Translations under genes and position numbers: made by a program | Assembly: GCA_914767715.1 (NCBI GenBank) | Contig: OU612074.1 | Coordinates: 2,805,501-2,869,500 of the forward strand | Reading direction: 5' to 3' | DNA: 64,000 nt | Source of the DNA: Membranipora membranacea | Lineage: Eukaryota; Bryozoa; Gymnolaemata; Cheilostomatida; Membraniporidae | Notes under the pieces: generated by a model | Database searches by the model: none | What the model saw: the letters and a program-made list of their open reading frames with translations, nothing else | What the model was told of the DNA's origin: nothing | Shown here: piece by piece, positions 47,181-57,599 of the stretch | Position numbering within the stretch: position 1 is the stretch's first letter | Layout of the letters: every line of letters begins with the position of its first letter

Positions 47181-50100
47181 CTACATCTTGTTGCACTTCA
47201 GCACCATAAGGCTCGTGAGAGTGTCAGCAGCCATAGACCCGCGCCTTGCTGACAATATATGACCTCCTGTAGAGAAAACTCTCTCTACAGGGGCTGATGA
47301 AGCAGGTACGGAAAGAAACTGAAGAGCTACTCTACGAAGTCGTAACATACGATTCTCTGTCTGCCAGTGTCGGACTGCATTAACTTTCTTCCCCCCTGAA
47401 TGTATAGCTAAGAACTGTGTGACCTCATCGGCTGAGGTGACACCTTGAGCTTGATTACATCTCTGCTTCTCAAATCCGACGAAGAGAGAAGGCCTTCCGT
47501 CTTCTTCTGGTATGCTTGTTACCTGTGACTGTGACTCCTGAGATTGAGTTAGACTCCCAAACATGGAAACATCCCATATGGAGTCCTGAAGAAGTTCTAG
47601 AAAATCATGAAAAAATCGTGTAACATACACTCGCATCCATATTCACAATAGCAACTCAGGGTATACGGGATGACAATGATAAACGACAGGATAGGTTCAT
47701 AAGCCTTGGAGTTTTCATAATAGATACCAAAAACCCACATGTGTGACAATCATTTTAGACTTTCTTTAGGATTTGTCAACAGCTTTTATTGATAGTGATG
47801 AGAACAGGGGGTTGTGAGTAAGAAGAGAACGCCCACCAATGAAGAATACATAAAAAAGAGCAAGGCTTATTTTAGCTAGAACAAAATAATAAAACGAAAG
47901 CCGTCTGTCTGTTGCTGGCTTGTCACAAATCCCGGACACATGTTACGAACTTGTCATATATAGGTCAAGCTTGGTGGGTTTTTCCTTCCAGCGTGTTTGT
48001 GATAGCCTCGTGAATTATCAAGAATTAAAAAGAAACAGTGTTAATAGATGAAAGGGCAAATATTTGTGAGCATTGTACCTTGAACCCTTGGCAGCAGTTG
48101 TGTCACTTGTCCCACTGACAGGCTATAGCGGAGGAAATTCATTCCGTAATTTGGGTCCAGGATTGTCGAGAGCAGGTATATCTTATGACCAAATGGTGCC
48201 TGTAAAACAAAATTTTATTCGGGCTGGATAGAGTTGCATTCACTTATACCTGCCATTCAAATACTAGCAAAAGATTAATCAGACAACATATTATCCTTGA
48301 AAAACTAGATGCCAAGCAAAACTTAAATTCTGCATGTGTTGGAAAAATTCTGAGCTGGTGAGGTCCCCATAAAGTATGTGGCAGCTTTCATTCCTAAGCA
48401 ATAAATGCATCTGTATTTGCTACAATTAGTAGTGTCTGGTTAGGACGGTATGTGTCTTGTGTCACGGATACATTTATATCTATAGTATGAGTTGTACGTT
48501 TGCGGTGTCATATGTTTAGCAACATACCTTCACAGGTAAAGTTACATCAGGTTTTAGGAGTTTGAACAGTCCCTCAAATCTACTTTTCAGACTGGTTGTT
48601 AGGGTTTTCTGGAAGGTCTTCAACTGAACTGTGGTAGTCTCTTTCAGGTGTCTCAGCAGGAGGACTACAGAAGGCATCACTTGAGATACCGTGACGTTCT
48701 ACAAAGTCAGGAGAATATTATTAATTCGCTATCATCAAGCACTTCTATGTGAAATATTTTTAAGAGCATGATGATGTAGGATTTTTTGTGTTGTGGCATA
48801 TACTATCCATTATCCTAGCAGACACAAGAGGTGAAGTCTCGGTAGCTTGGATTGTTTAGTAAATCAGTGCGGTGGAATCATATCATATAATTTTTATACC
48901 TTTGAAATGCAAGTATACCTGAGTTTGACATGATCTACACATCTAATGCCAACAAAGACAGTACAGCATTTTAGACTCACCTTTTCTCCTTGAGTCTTTT
49001 GTGTAATCTCATAAAAGGGATTGAGGATCTTCAGAAAGTCTTTCAGCTGTTCAAGCTCCCGAGGTGTAAGCTTAGCTACCGTATGCTTACTGGCATCTAG
49101 CGCTTTGTTAAGCTTCTTCTGATCTAGTTTCTCTATCCTTAGCAGCTGGATGAACGTGGAATTCCATCTTGTGTCTCCGGCTTGAGGAATACCTGCGGTC
49201 TCCCCAAACTCCACTTCAAACGCATTCTGCCAATCACAATTATAAATTGCATGTCAACTTTTTGATAGCTGTTTAATGAACTAATAAGAGATAAGAGATA
49301 ATAATCTTCCATGTAGCTGAAAAATAGCGGTGAAAATTCACACATTGCTTGATGAGCATCATATTGAGAAGGGATGAAATGAATAATGTCTACTTCAATG
49401 GTTCAACAAGTCTTCAAAATCTTATTTCCCACCTTATTTCAAAATCACATGATATTTCATTGTAAGCTTACCTTAAACGCAGTGGATGTGTGGAGTAGTG
49501 TACTCAGACGGGTACATTTCGTCAATACAGAGTTGCCTTTTACCGTTTTTAAACCATCATTCACAACAAGCTGAAGGCTGTGGCTAAAACAGCGGAGATG
49601 TACATGTAACTCGATGTCACCGTCGACCGTCGCTGGAAGATCAACGCTGCTCCACAAGTCTTTGTCAGCCACAAACGGAGCATCCTCCTCAGATTCTGAA
49701 TCTGATTCGTCCTCTGTGTTTGGTTTGAGATAGAAATGCGTTTGGAAGGCCTTCTTCATATTGGAGGCATTATCACTTATTATGTAGGTAACCTTCTCTG
49801 TTATCTCAAAGTCATCGAGAATCTGGGTAAGCTCCTTCCTAATGTTATCACCAGTATGTGCGTCTGAAATATAAAGAAAACACTAAGAGCCCATTACAAT
49901 GGAGCTCATGTAACTAGAATCTCAAGGGACCAGAGAAAAAGGTTACGAGTTATGAGTAAAAGTCTGATTTATGCCCAGCAGATTAACACTAGATGCGACG
50001 GGACCCTTTCATTTTGTCTTAGTAGGTCCGAAGGCACAAAATCCGGTAATACCGATACTATACTACCAAAATCACATGGGGTAAATTCATAAGTTAAATC

Positions 50101-52712
50101 CAGCTAATATTTTCAAGAAACATGTAATATTTGAACGGCTGATCTTTACCAATTACTAGGAAGTCATATGCATCTCTGACTAACCTTTGATACGCAAACA
50201 GCAGAGTAAGTTAGTCTTCAGGTCACTAGACAACTCAGTAATATAGTGCACAGTGACACCAAGGAAGGACCGTAGTTTCCTATCACTCCATATATCAACT
50301 GTAATACTACATGATGCTGCTGAACTGAGGTCATTCCGCAACTTAGCGTGTATCTCCATAAACTCCCTGTTCACATCAGTTGCAACACTACGCCTGTATG
50401 AAACAAGCAATTGTATTTGACAGCCGCATTTTATTGCTAAACTTTATTCATACTCATCTCTAGACTTTGTTATAATTCTTACATGCAGTAACAGCAGGGA
50501 GCTCGTAGATGATGAAAATATGACCAATGAATCAGATGCCAGTTGACCAAGAACATAGTGAAACCCTTGGTTCCACAAACAATGTCGATAATTGTCAGTT
50601 GTCTTCTCTATATGATTGAGAAGACAACTTTTGTATTTCACTTTCACAGATCTACTGATGAAAATTATGCAGTGACACTGTTAGCCTGGGTTTTACCGCA
50701 ACATAAATAAGTACATGTACGGTACAATGCATATGCCTAGTGAATGGCAATTCTCACCTGTCGATGTGATTAAACTTAGGCTGAGATACCTCCAGGGCCT
50801 TCCTAAAGTACGGGTGCTCTGGCAGAGAGATCGGAAGATTGCACATGACAATAGCCTCAACCCAAGCTGCTCTCATTTCCTTTTGATCCGGATCAGTCCG
50901 ATTCCACTTCTTGATATCTTCAGGCCTTGGACTAAAGAAGCTGGTTAATGGCTGTTGATTCTCGGGTGTCTCGTTGCACTTGGATGATCTGTACTTCTCA
51001 TATCTATAATAACAGCAGTTTGAAAAATATGTACTGCCACTATGAGTCAGTCGATGCCTATGACATGATAGGGGATGCTATAGTAAAATGTTACTGGGCA
51101 GGGTTTTAACGATATAGATCCGCACTTTTCTGAGCAAATGTGAATTGAGGTATCTTGGATTAGGTGTTAGACTATAAATACACAGTCTGGTAGCTTCATT
51201 CAACCATATTGTCAGGATGAGAGGAAAAGCTGCAAACTATACTACAGGTTGCAAGATTATATGCAGTTAAATGTGACAAATTGAGTAAAATATTATGAAT
51301 TAAAGATGTTTTCACTACTCACTAATGATTAATTTATACTGCCACAACCAATTGAGTTTTGATTTAAGTAAATAAACATACATGCCACCACCATCAACCT
51401 TCAAATATGTGAAAGCAATGAATGGTGGTGAATTACTAGTTTTACTATTAAGTAAGCAGAAGATCACAGGTTAGTGGTACACACAACAGCCACCTACATG
51501 CATTCTTACCCGTTTCCAGTTGAGTCATCTGGCTATTTTACAATGCAAAGGGAAATAATATATAAAATCCTTACAGTTATGCGTTGGCTTCCAAATAGAA
51601 GGGTGGTAACAAGTTGCTGTACAAGCAAGCGCTATTTATATGGTTTCAGATGCTGTAAGAGTCGCAGTATTTCTTAAAAAGTCAGTTTCGTGGTACTAAG
51701 TGTTAGACACTTTGCAGTCTTGGAAATAGTGTAAGTTTAGAGCGACACAATGATCAATCATATGACAACAGATTTGAGCAATACACAAAGATAACTTACA
51801 ACTCTTCATGGTTTGGTGTTTCGCGTAAATGCCGAATCCAATTACTCGTGTTTGATAACCCTGACGTTACCACCATCTGACATTTTAAACATTGGGCTGT
51901 CCGATTTGAAGGCTGGAGTTTAAAGTCAGAAAAGGCAACCCTCACAACCTAAAACAATTTCAGTAGAAAACAATCTAGCACACCTAAATCAAAACATTAC
52001 TCAGGTGTAACTTACATAGCCACAAATCACTTTACTCTTGCAATTATTGAATCCACATGAGGCCGCATAAAATCTATTGTCACACTGAGGCAGCAGGCTA
52101 TCAAACTGAATTGCGCCAAATTAAGACCTCTTCACATTTGGAATGTTATGTCAAAAGTTACATAAAAGTTATTATTCGTTAAAATCTGCAAGACAAGCAA
52201 AATGCTGAATGCAGAGTCTTGACAATTATCAAGCGTCTCGGACAAGAACTACACTAGATTCACACCTATGAACCTTGAGAGACCATGGATCTTTTAATGT
52301 ATGCTAATCTGATTTATCTCATGTCAAGTATTTTGTATGTCATGCGAGTTGGAAGAGTAGCATATAGCTGGAACATGTGAGCTTTGACATCGATCAAGCT
52401 GCATGTAAACAAACAATGGAGTCACATACTCACCGCTGGTTTCCCATGCGATTTGATCTTTGTCGTTTCTTGTTTTTGTCTTTTCCGTGATGGGTTTGGA
52501 GTTTCTTGGCGCGCTGACTCGACAATCTGCACATCTGATTCTGTGTCGTCACTCTCACTCTCAGACTCAACAGAACCGGTTGGGGTGTAATCTGTCTCTG
52601 ATACCTGCTGCTGTTGCTCGAACAGACTTTGAGTGGCATCGGAATCATCGACCATCAGCTGACTATCCATCACATTCCTTCGAAATTCAGCATCCGAATC
52701 TGAAATCTCCAT
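47181..52712 (-). CDS. hAT-superfamily transposase or domesticated BED-finger protein, nine exons
   Basis: Exons are 52712-52434, 51948-51800, 51003-50758, 50393-50185, 49863-49472, 49226-48981, 48698-48528, 48199-48079 and 47596-47181. The last acceptor could instead be at 47629, in the same frame. All junctions are GT-AG, all phases agree, and there is no stop in 742 codons. In order: an acidic Ser-rich N-terminus; a BED zinc finger (CLKCQMV, then HLRETPNH); the first catalytic-region Asp in [18 protein letters not shown]; the second in [13 protein letters not shown]; the insertion-domain motif [35 protein letters not shown]; and the C-terminal dimerisation block [17 protein letters not shown]. 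This is the full hAT layout. Active hAT genes seldom have eight introns, so domestication is possible. Neither terminal repeats nor an 8-bp duplication was established. Confidence 0.88.
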
Positions 52713-53590
52713 ACTGAGGAATGTTAAAAACAGATAAAATTAACGCATTATTGTGATTTTTTGTCTGTGGTTAATTAGTCAACGGATGTTGCTATATCAG
52801 TGTAATGCTAATCAGACTACTCAGTCACAGTGATTCTTCTGACAAGAATACTATATCATTATTATTAGTGTGTGTATAAGTAATAAGTACCTCACTCTCT
52901 GTATCTATCTAGGCATCGATGCATGCTTAGCACCATCAATCAATTTGAAAATGGATAAATGAATGCCATTTGGGGAATACTTCTCACTCCCCCTAGATCA
53001 CATTTTTGTTTGAGTGAGAAATCTACACATATATATATGTATGGCAAGGGGGGGGGGGTACTGTCAACAATAATAGGAGCTGGTTGGCCCCACAGCCAGT
53101 TTCAGACCATTTGCTGCAGGGGAAAAAATGATGATCTGAAACTGGCTGTAGTTGGCCCTACGAATTTTGACATGTATCCAACAGTAATGACTATAGAGAT
53201 CAACTCAACTGGTGCAAAACCCTACCAATAAATTTTTTCAAGAATACCCCCTGACATATGGTGTAGGTAGTAATTTAGTTTAAGTTAAAGTGAGTTATTA
53301 GCTAGCACAGCAGCTTGGCAGGAGAGGAGGAGCTGCTGTGGTAAGCAGACAAACAAACTGAGTGTATTTCATCTGATGTGACAGCATACTTATTATGCTA
53401 TGAACAAAACCTGTTGTTTGTATTTTTATTTGGGCATTGGTCAGTAAGTAATTGGCAATTTGAGTTGGTTGGATTTGCTAAATTAAAACATACATACCCA
53501 GTCTCTGTATTGCTGCTCGCCATTATTGTCCTTTCATCATGTGGTCACTCACTTAGTACAGTACCTATTTATGATGTCGTGAACTAAGAA
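52713..53590. other. Non-coding spacer between hAT gene and Mutator-like element
   Basis: No gene is seen. It holds a G-run (about 53048-53058) and a 15-bp inverted repeat, ACAGCCAGTTTCAGA at 53092-53106 with its complement at 53135-53149. The leftmost part is presumably the hAT gene's promoter. Confidence 0.5.
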
Positions 53591-53599
53591 ATATATTGG

Positions 53600-53936
53600 G
53601 GGAGAGCTTGTTAGCCACATAGCAGGGTAGGTCGAGGCGCAGATTGCTAGTAGAGGCGTGGCTTGCTGCTCTTGTTTTATTGGCTACTTATTGTATACAA
53701 ACATTGTGAAAGCACATGGTTTTATCAGAATTGTGTATATTATGATGTCTTATACTTACAAACACTCTTTATATGCTTATGATATATGTCTATGTAATAG
53801 CACATATAAATTCTGATATTGCCACTGACATGTGCTCAGTTCTGTAGAAACATCCTATATTTTGCAACATGTGTACTACTAAAACATTTCCAACATTCCA
53901 GCTAGTGTTTGACTTTATTTCAGAAGAGCAGGAAAG
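53600..53936 (+). repeat. Left terminal inverted repeat of the Mutator-like element
   Basis: 337 bp, starting GGGAGAGCTTGTTAGCCACA and ending AGAAGAGCAGGAAAG. It matches the complement of 57101-57437 with scattered substitutions and no net length change. It is followed by a partial internal copy: CTTATGATATATGTCTATG at about 53776 recurs as CTTATGATGTATGTCTATG at about 53940. Confidence 0.95.
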
Positions 53937-54024
53937 TTGCTTATGATGTATGTCTATGTAATGGCACATATAAATTCTGACAACTTTTCTGCTGTTCTTT
54001 GTAGGTATTGTGGCAAAGCTTAGA

Positions 54025-54245
54025 ATAATGTGTCAACGCCTCTTAGAAACCTCAGGAGGGTACGGATTTTTCTCATTCTGGCTTACAAAACCCTGTGACG
54101 CCTAAAGCTGGAATATGCATGTTGTGCTTGGTCTCCTCTCACTAGATGAATCATCCTTAGAAGGTCTATTAATTGGAAAGCCTTGACTACTCTTCAACAT
54201 GAACACAACAATGATATGTTTGTTAACCACCGGCATCATTGACTT
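54025..54245 (+). mobile_element. Decayed LINE reverse-transcriptase C-terminal fragment inside the Mutator-like element
   Basis: On the plus strand the broken frame around 54085-54150 reads LAYKTL, a stop, then RLKLEYACCAWSPLTR, which matches the conserved LINE pattern of Y..LV.P.LEYAS..W.P downstream of the polymerase core. Two stops and short length show it is dead. It lies between the left terminal repeat and the 3' end of the element's gene. Confidence 0.5.
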
Positions 54246-54608
54246 TGAGGAGGTCAGACTATGATTTTACAATATAATAAATATAAATATTCATGTATAC
54301 ATTCAAATATCTTTAGGTTGATAAAGAAATTTATTTGTAATTGATAAGCTGATACAACAATAAAGAGTAAAAGACATGATGTTTCACCCTCGTAACAATT
54401 ATGAAGCTAAATATTAAAAGAATTCAGTAAATTACATGAGTTAAAATCATAACTTTGATAACTCTAAACATGCCAGCACGGAAACCACATATTTACAACC
54501 CACACTTATTTACTGCATGAGTAGTCAAATGTGTTAAAATATTTAACTCACAAGAATTAAGTGGTCAATTAATAATTAAATTGGTGCAAAGAGAGAAAAG
54601 TATTGATA

Positions 54609-57113
54609 CTAAATCAAGAATGCCCCTCCCCGGCATCTTCTATACCTGAAGTTGGTCACTTCGTTTGTGAGGGGCTCAAAGGCTGTCCAGGGAATGTGGA
54701 CGCACCCCCTGTGGAACCATTCCTTGCACTCCTCACACTCAATCATATCATCCGTACCCTGTCCAAAACGATTAAACGTTAGTCGGCAGGTGCAGTAGAC
54801 CTAGAATATAAATAAAATTTTGCATGAGTATAATATATGTACTGAACATCTATGTACTGTTCATACATTTTCTTTCATAATAGGTTAAAGTACAAATTTT
54901 TATCGAAGAATGTCTAGCTCAAGTTATCTTTACCAAAATATTCACAAATGTGAGCTACTTTTTTATATTTATTGGACTAGTAACTTTTATTATATTATTG
55001 TTGAAGGTTTATAGATCTAAAATATGGAATCTTTGAGAAAACCGAAAGTGAGTGCTTGTGGTGTTAATGATCCTACATACCCGATACCATGTTACTTTGG
55101 TTGTTCTTCTAAAGCGAGGCATGGCAACATCAACTTTAGGAAATACACTAAAACGACCCTGAGCCAGACAGTCGTGTAGGTGCTGTCTCATTGAAAGTTG
55201 GTCGTAGCTCGATTCCTGCGGGTCTCCACCAAACAAAACTTCGACCAAGTTAGCAACAGCATGCAGGCCACAGTCATGGCTGTTACCTTGTTTTTGTACC
55301 ATCAGCAGCTTTACATAGATCCTGCTCGCAGGTGTTTTCTCTAGGCCTACAGGAAGAAGAAATAATGTATTAAAAACTTATATAACATATATCTTCTGAC
55401 CTTGTAGCTTTCAGATCTGTAGCTAGTTTCACTCGCTGATGTTTATTAGACTTATCCTGGGTGAGCTGCAATTGTCAAATGCAGATAAAAAAGCCATGTT
55501 CGCGAAAATTTACAGTAAGACGAGATATTGGTAATAAAAAGTTGACCGAAACAAAGATAATGTAACTGGGTTTCTCACAACATACACACATGTGTACATA
55601 CATTTTAATGCAATTTCCCGTACAATTTTCACTCCATTGGAGGTGTACAATATTGAGGTTGTCACTTCTGTGGAACATTACAACAGCAATACAGTGAGTA
55701 AGTCTAGTTTGTTTGCAAAGATCAAGTGAGGTTTTCAACATTACAACAGCATAGAAACAGTAAAAAGCTAAACGAATCATTAGGGATACTCACAACAAAG
55801 CCTTGAAAAATGACGCAGCGGGATATTTTGATTGCAGCAGGACATCCAAGCTTTTTAGTAATCTGAGTACTCATCCGAGTTTTCTTGACCACTGGATGAT
55901 CTTGATCCATGTCAATCTGAAATAACATAATATTGAAATGCCAAGTTGACTTCAATTTATCTTACGCAGTCATATTGTAGAAAGATTGGTTTTTATTTCT
56001 AGTTTTACCAGTTTTCAACCGTAAATTATTGCATTGTATTACTATTGACTAATCCTATGATACAGGTGTCGGCTGGTATTTGATGATAGTTATGTCGTCT
56101 GTATATGTTTTAATCTAAATTAGTGTAAACAGAGAATTGTAATGGGCTAAGGGGAGTACCAGTGTTTGTTAATAATGGATATGACAGATTATCTCCTACA
56201 ATTGTTCTCCGGCTCATTTACTATTGATGCTTGTAAACTAACCAGTCACAATTATGTCTAGGTGATGCAGCATAGGTATCAAGGATCCAAAATCAAATTG
56301 CAAGTTTTTTAATAATTTTATTTCACGGTGAGTAAATATGTAGGTGCTGATCACTCAGTAAATAAGTGGGCCGACCAACTTGCAAACATCAATGGGGAAT
56401 TACACAGCCATGATGTGCGAGAGGTTTAATGCAAATCTATGGTTGAATTAAATCGTCAGGAACCTCTGATAGTATTATCGTATCAATTCATATTCCAATC
56501 TCTTGCAAAACTGAAAAATATTCCCGAGAAGTTTTTTTCTGAGTAGCACACTTCTGGGTAGACAAGTCTCTTGGTTAGGCATGGTAAATATTTGAACGTG
56601 ATAGTAAGCTTACCGATCGCCTTTGTTTTTCCTTTCTCTTATGAGCAGTATGATGATCTTTTCCATATAAACAATGCATGATCGCAGAAGACACATTCAC
56701 TAAGGCTCTCCCACAATTATCAAAGCGTAGTCGGTGTTTGCTAAAGTCAAAAGGATCTAAAATAGACACACAGAACATATTTTCAAATACGGTAAATGTG
56801 AACTCTCAGTTGAATATATCTGCAGTATTTGTTCCCATCATTCAACTGCAGTGGTTTCTTCCTTGTTTGTGACAGCACCATCGAGCTTTGTGATTTATTA
56901 TTAAATGCAAGTAAGGTAGCACTTGTCGCTGCTTAAATGAAAAGAAATGAGGCTGCAAAATGTTAAGAATATTAGACATCCCCAAACACCAGTTTTGAAT
57001 AAGGCTAGGATGTATAATAAGCTACCCACCAAAATTCAGCTCACTAAGTGGTGTTTTCAGTTGCTTCGCTGTGTGGTCATTTGTGAAGGTAGTCCCTTGT
57101 CTTTCCTGCTCTT
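54609..57113 (-). CDS. Element-borne protein with GCPA-type domain, Ulp1/C48 protease core and PHD finger (partial model)
   Basis: Exons recognised: 57113-57030, 56756-56614, 55916-55794, 55346-55081 and 54800-54609. The first three join in phase, as do the last two. Between 55794 and 55346 a linking exon or a frameshift remains unresolved, and no start codon was found upstream of 57113. The third exon has KKLGCPAAIKIS, like the zinc-cluster region of FAR1/CaRF-type DNA-binding proteins; the second ends in a His/Lys-rich run. The fourth has QKQGNSHDCGLHAVANLV, the Gln and catalytic Cys of a C48 peptidase; the catalytic His and Asp are not seen. The last is a PHD finger: YCTCR, IECEECKEWFHRGC, YRRC. 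The domain order resembles transposon-associated proteins of corals and sponges. Probable nuclear, SUMO-protease-like activity is inference. Confidence 0.7.
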
Positions 57114-57437
57114 CTGAAATAAAGTCCAACACTAGCTTGAATGTTGGAAATGTTTTAGTAGTACACATGTTGTAAAATATAGGATGTTTCTACAGAACTG
57201 AGCACATGTCAATGGCAATATCAGAATTTATATGTGCTATTACATAGACATATATCATAAGCATATAAAGAGTGTTTGTAAGTATAAGACATCATAATAT
57301 ACACAATTCTGATAAAACCATGTGCTTTCACAATGTTTGTATACAATAAGTAGCCAATAAAACAAGAGCAGCAAGCCACGCCTCTACTAGCAATCTGCGC
57401 CTCGACCTACCCTGCTATGTGGCTAACAAGCTCTCCC
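57101..57437 (-). repeat. Right terminal inverted repeat of the Mutator-like element
   Basis: 337 bp, the complement of the left repeat. Read on the minus strand it contains a splice acceptor, ACTTTATTTCAG, directly before the first visible exon of the internal gene (57113), so the element end takes part in the gene's structure. Confidence 0.95.
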
Positions 57438-57482
57438 ATATATTGGGGCCACACAATCTGTTCGTACTAATATGGCGGGTTC

Positions 57483-57593
57483 ACTAAAATGCGGAAATCC
57501 GTGAACACGCAAATTCACGTGCGTGTTGCGGGAATTAGTGCGTATTTCCGCATTTTAGTCAATCCTGTGTGGGATTGACTAAAATGCGGAAAT
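57483..57593. repeat. Nested palindrome cluster beside the Mutator-like element
   Basis: The 16-mer ACTAAAATGCGGAAAT occurs at 57483-57498, inverted at 57544-57559, and again direct at about 57578-57593. The second and third form a near-perfect hairpin with 22-bp arms (57544-57565 and 57572-57593, loop 6). The first and second enclose a smaller AACACGC/GCGTGTT stem. It begins about 35 bp outside the element's target-site duplication. Confidence 0.9.
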
Positions 57594-57599
57594 CACCAT

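Larger units (their letters stand above)
53600..57437 (-). mobile_element. Mutator-like (MULE-type) DNA element carrying a protease/PHD gene
   Basis: A 3838-bp element is bounded by two 337-bp inverted repeats and flanked by a perfect 9-bp duplication, ATATATTGG, at 53591-53599 and 57438-57446. A 9-bp duplication together with long terminal inverted repeats is diagnostic for the Mutator superfamily. The termini read GGGAGAGCTTG inward. The interior encodes, on the minus strand, a spliced gene with a GCPA-type domain, a Ulp1/C48 protease core and a PHD finger; I find no DDE transposase, so mobility would depend on a partner element. The repeats differ at only a few positions, suggesting fairly recent insertion. 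Confidence 0.85.

Noticed and set aside
50715-50948. Plus-strand frame of 77 codons in the hAT region
   Set aside because: It lies opposite hAT exon 3 (51003-50758), which joins in phase with its neighbours.
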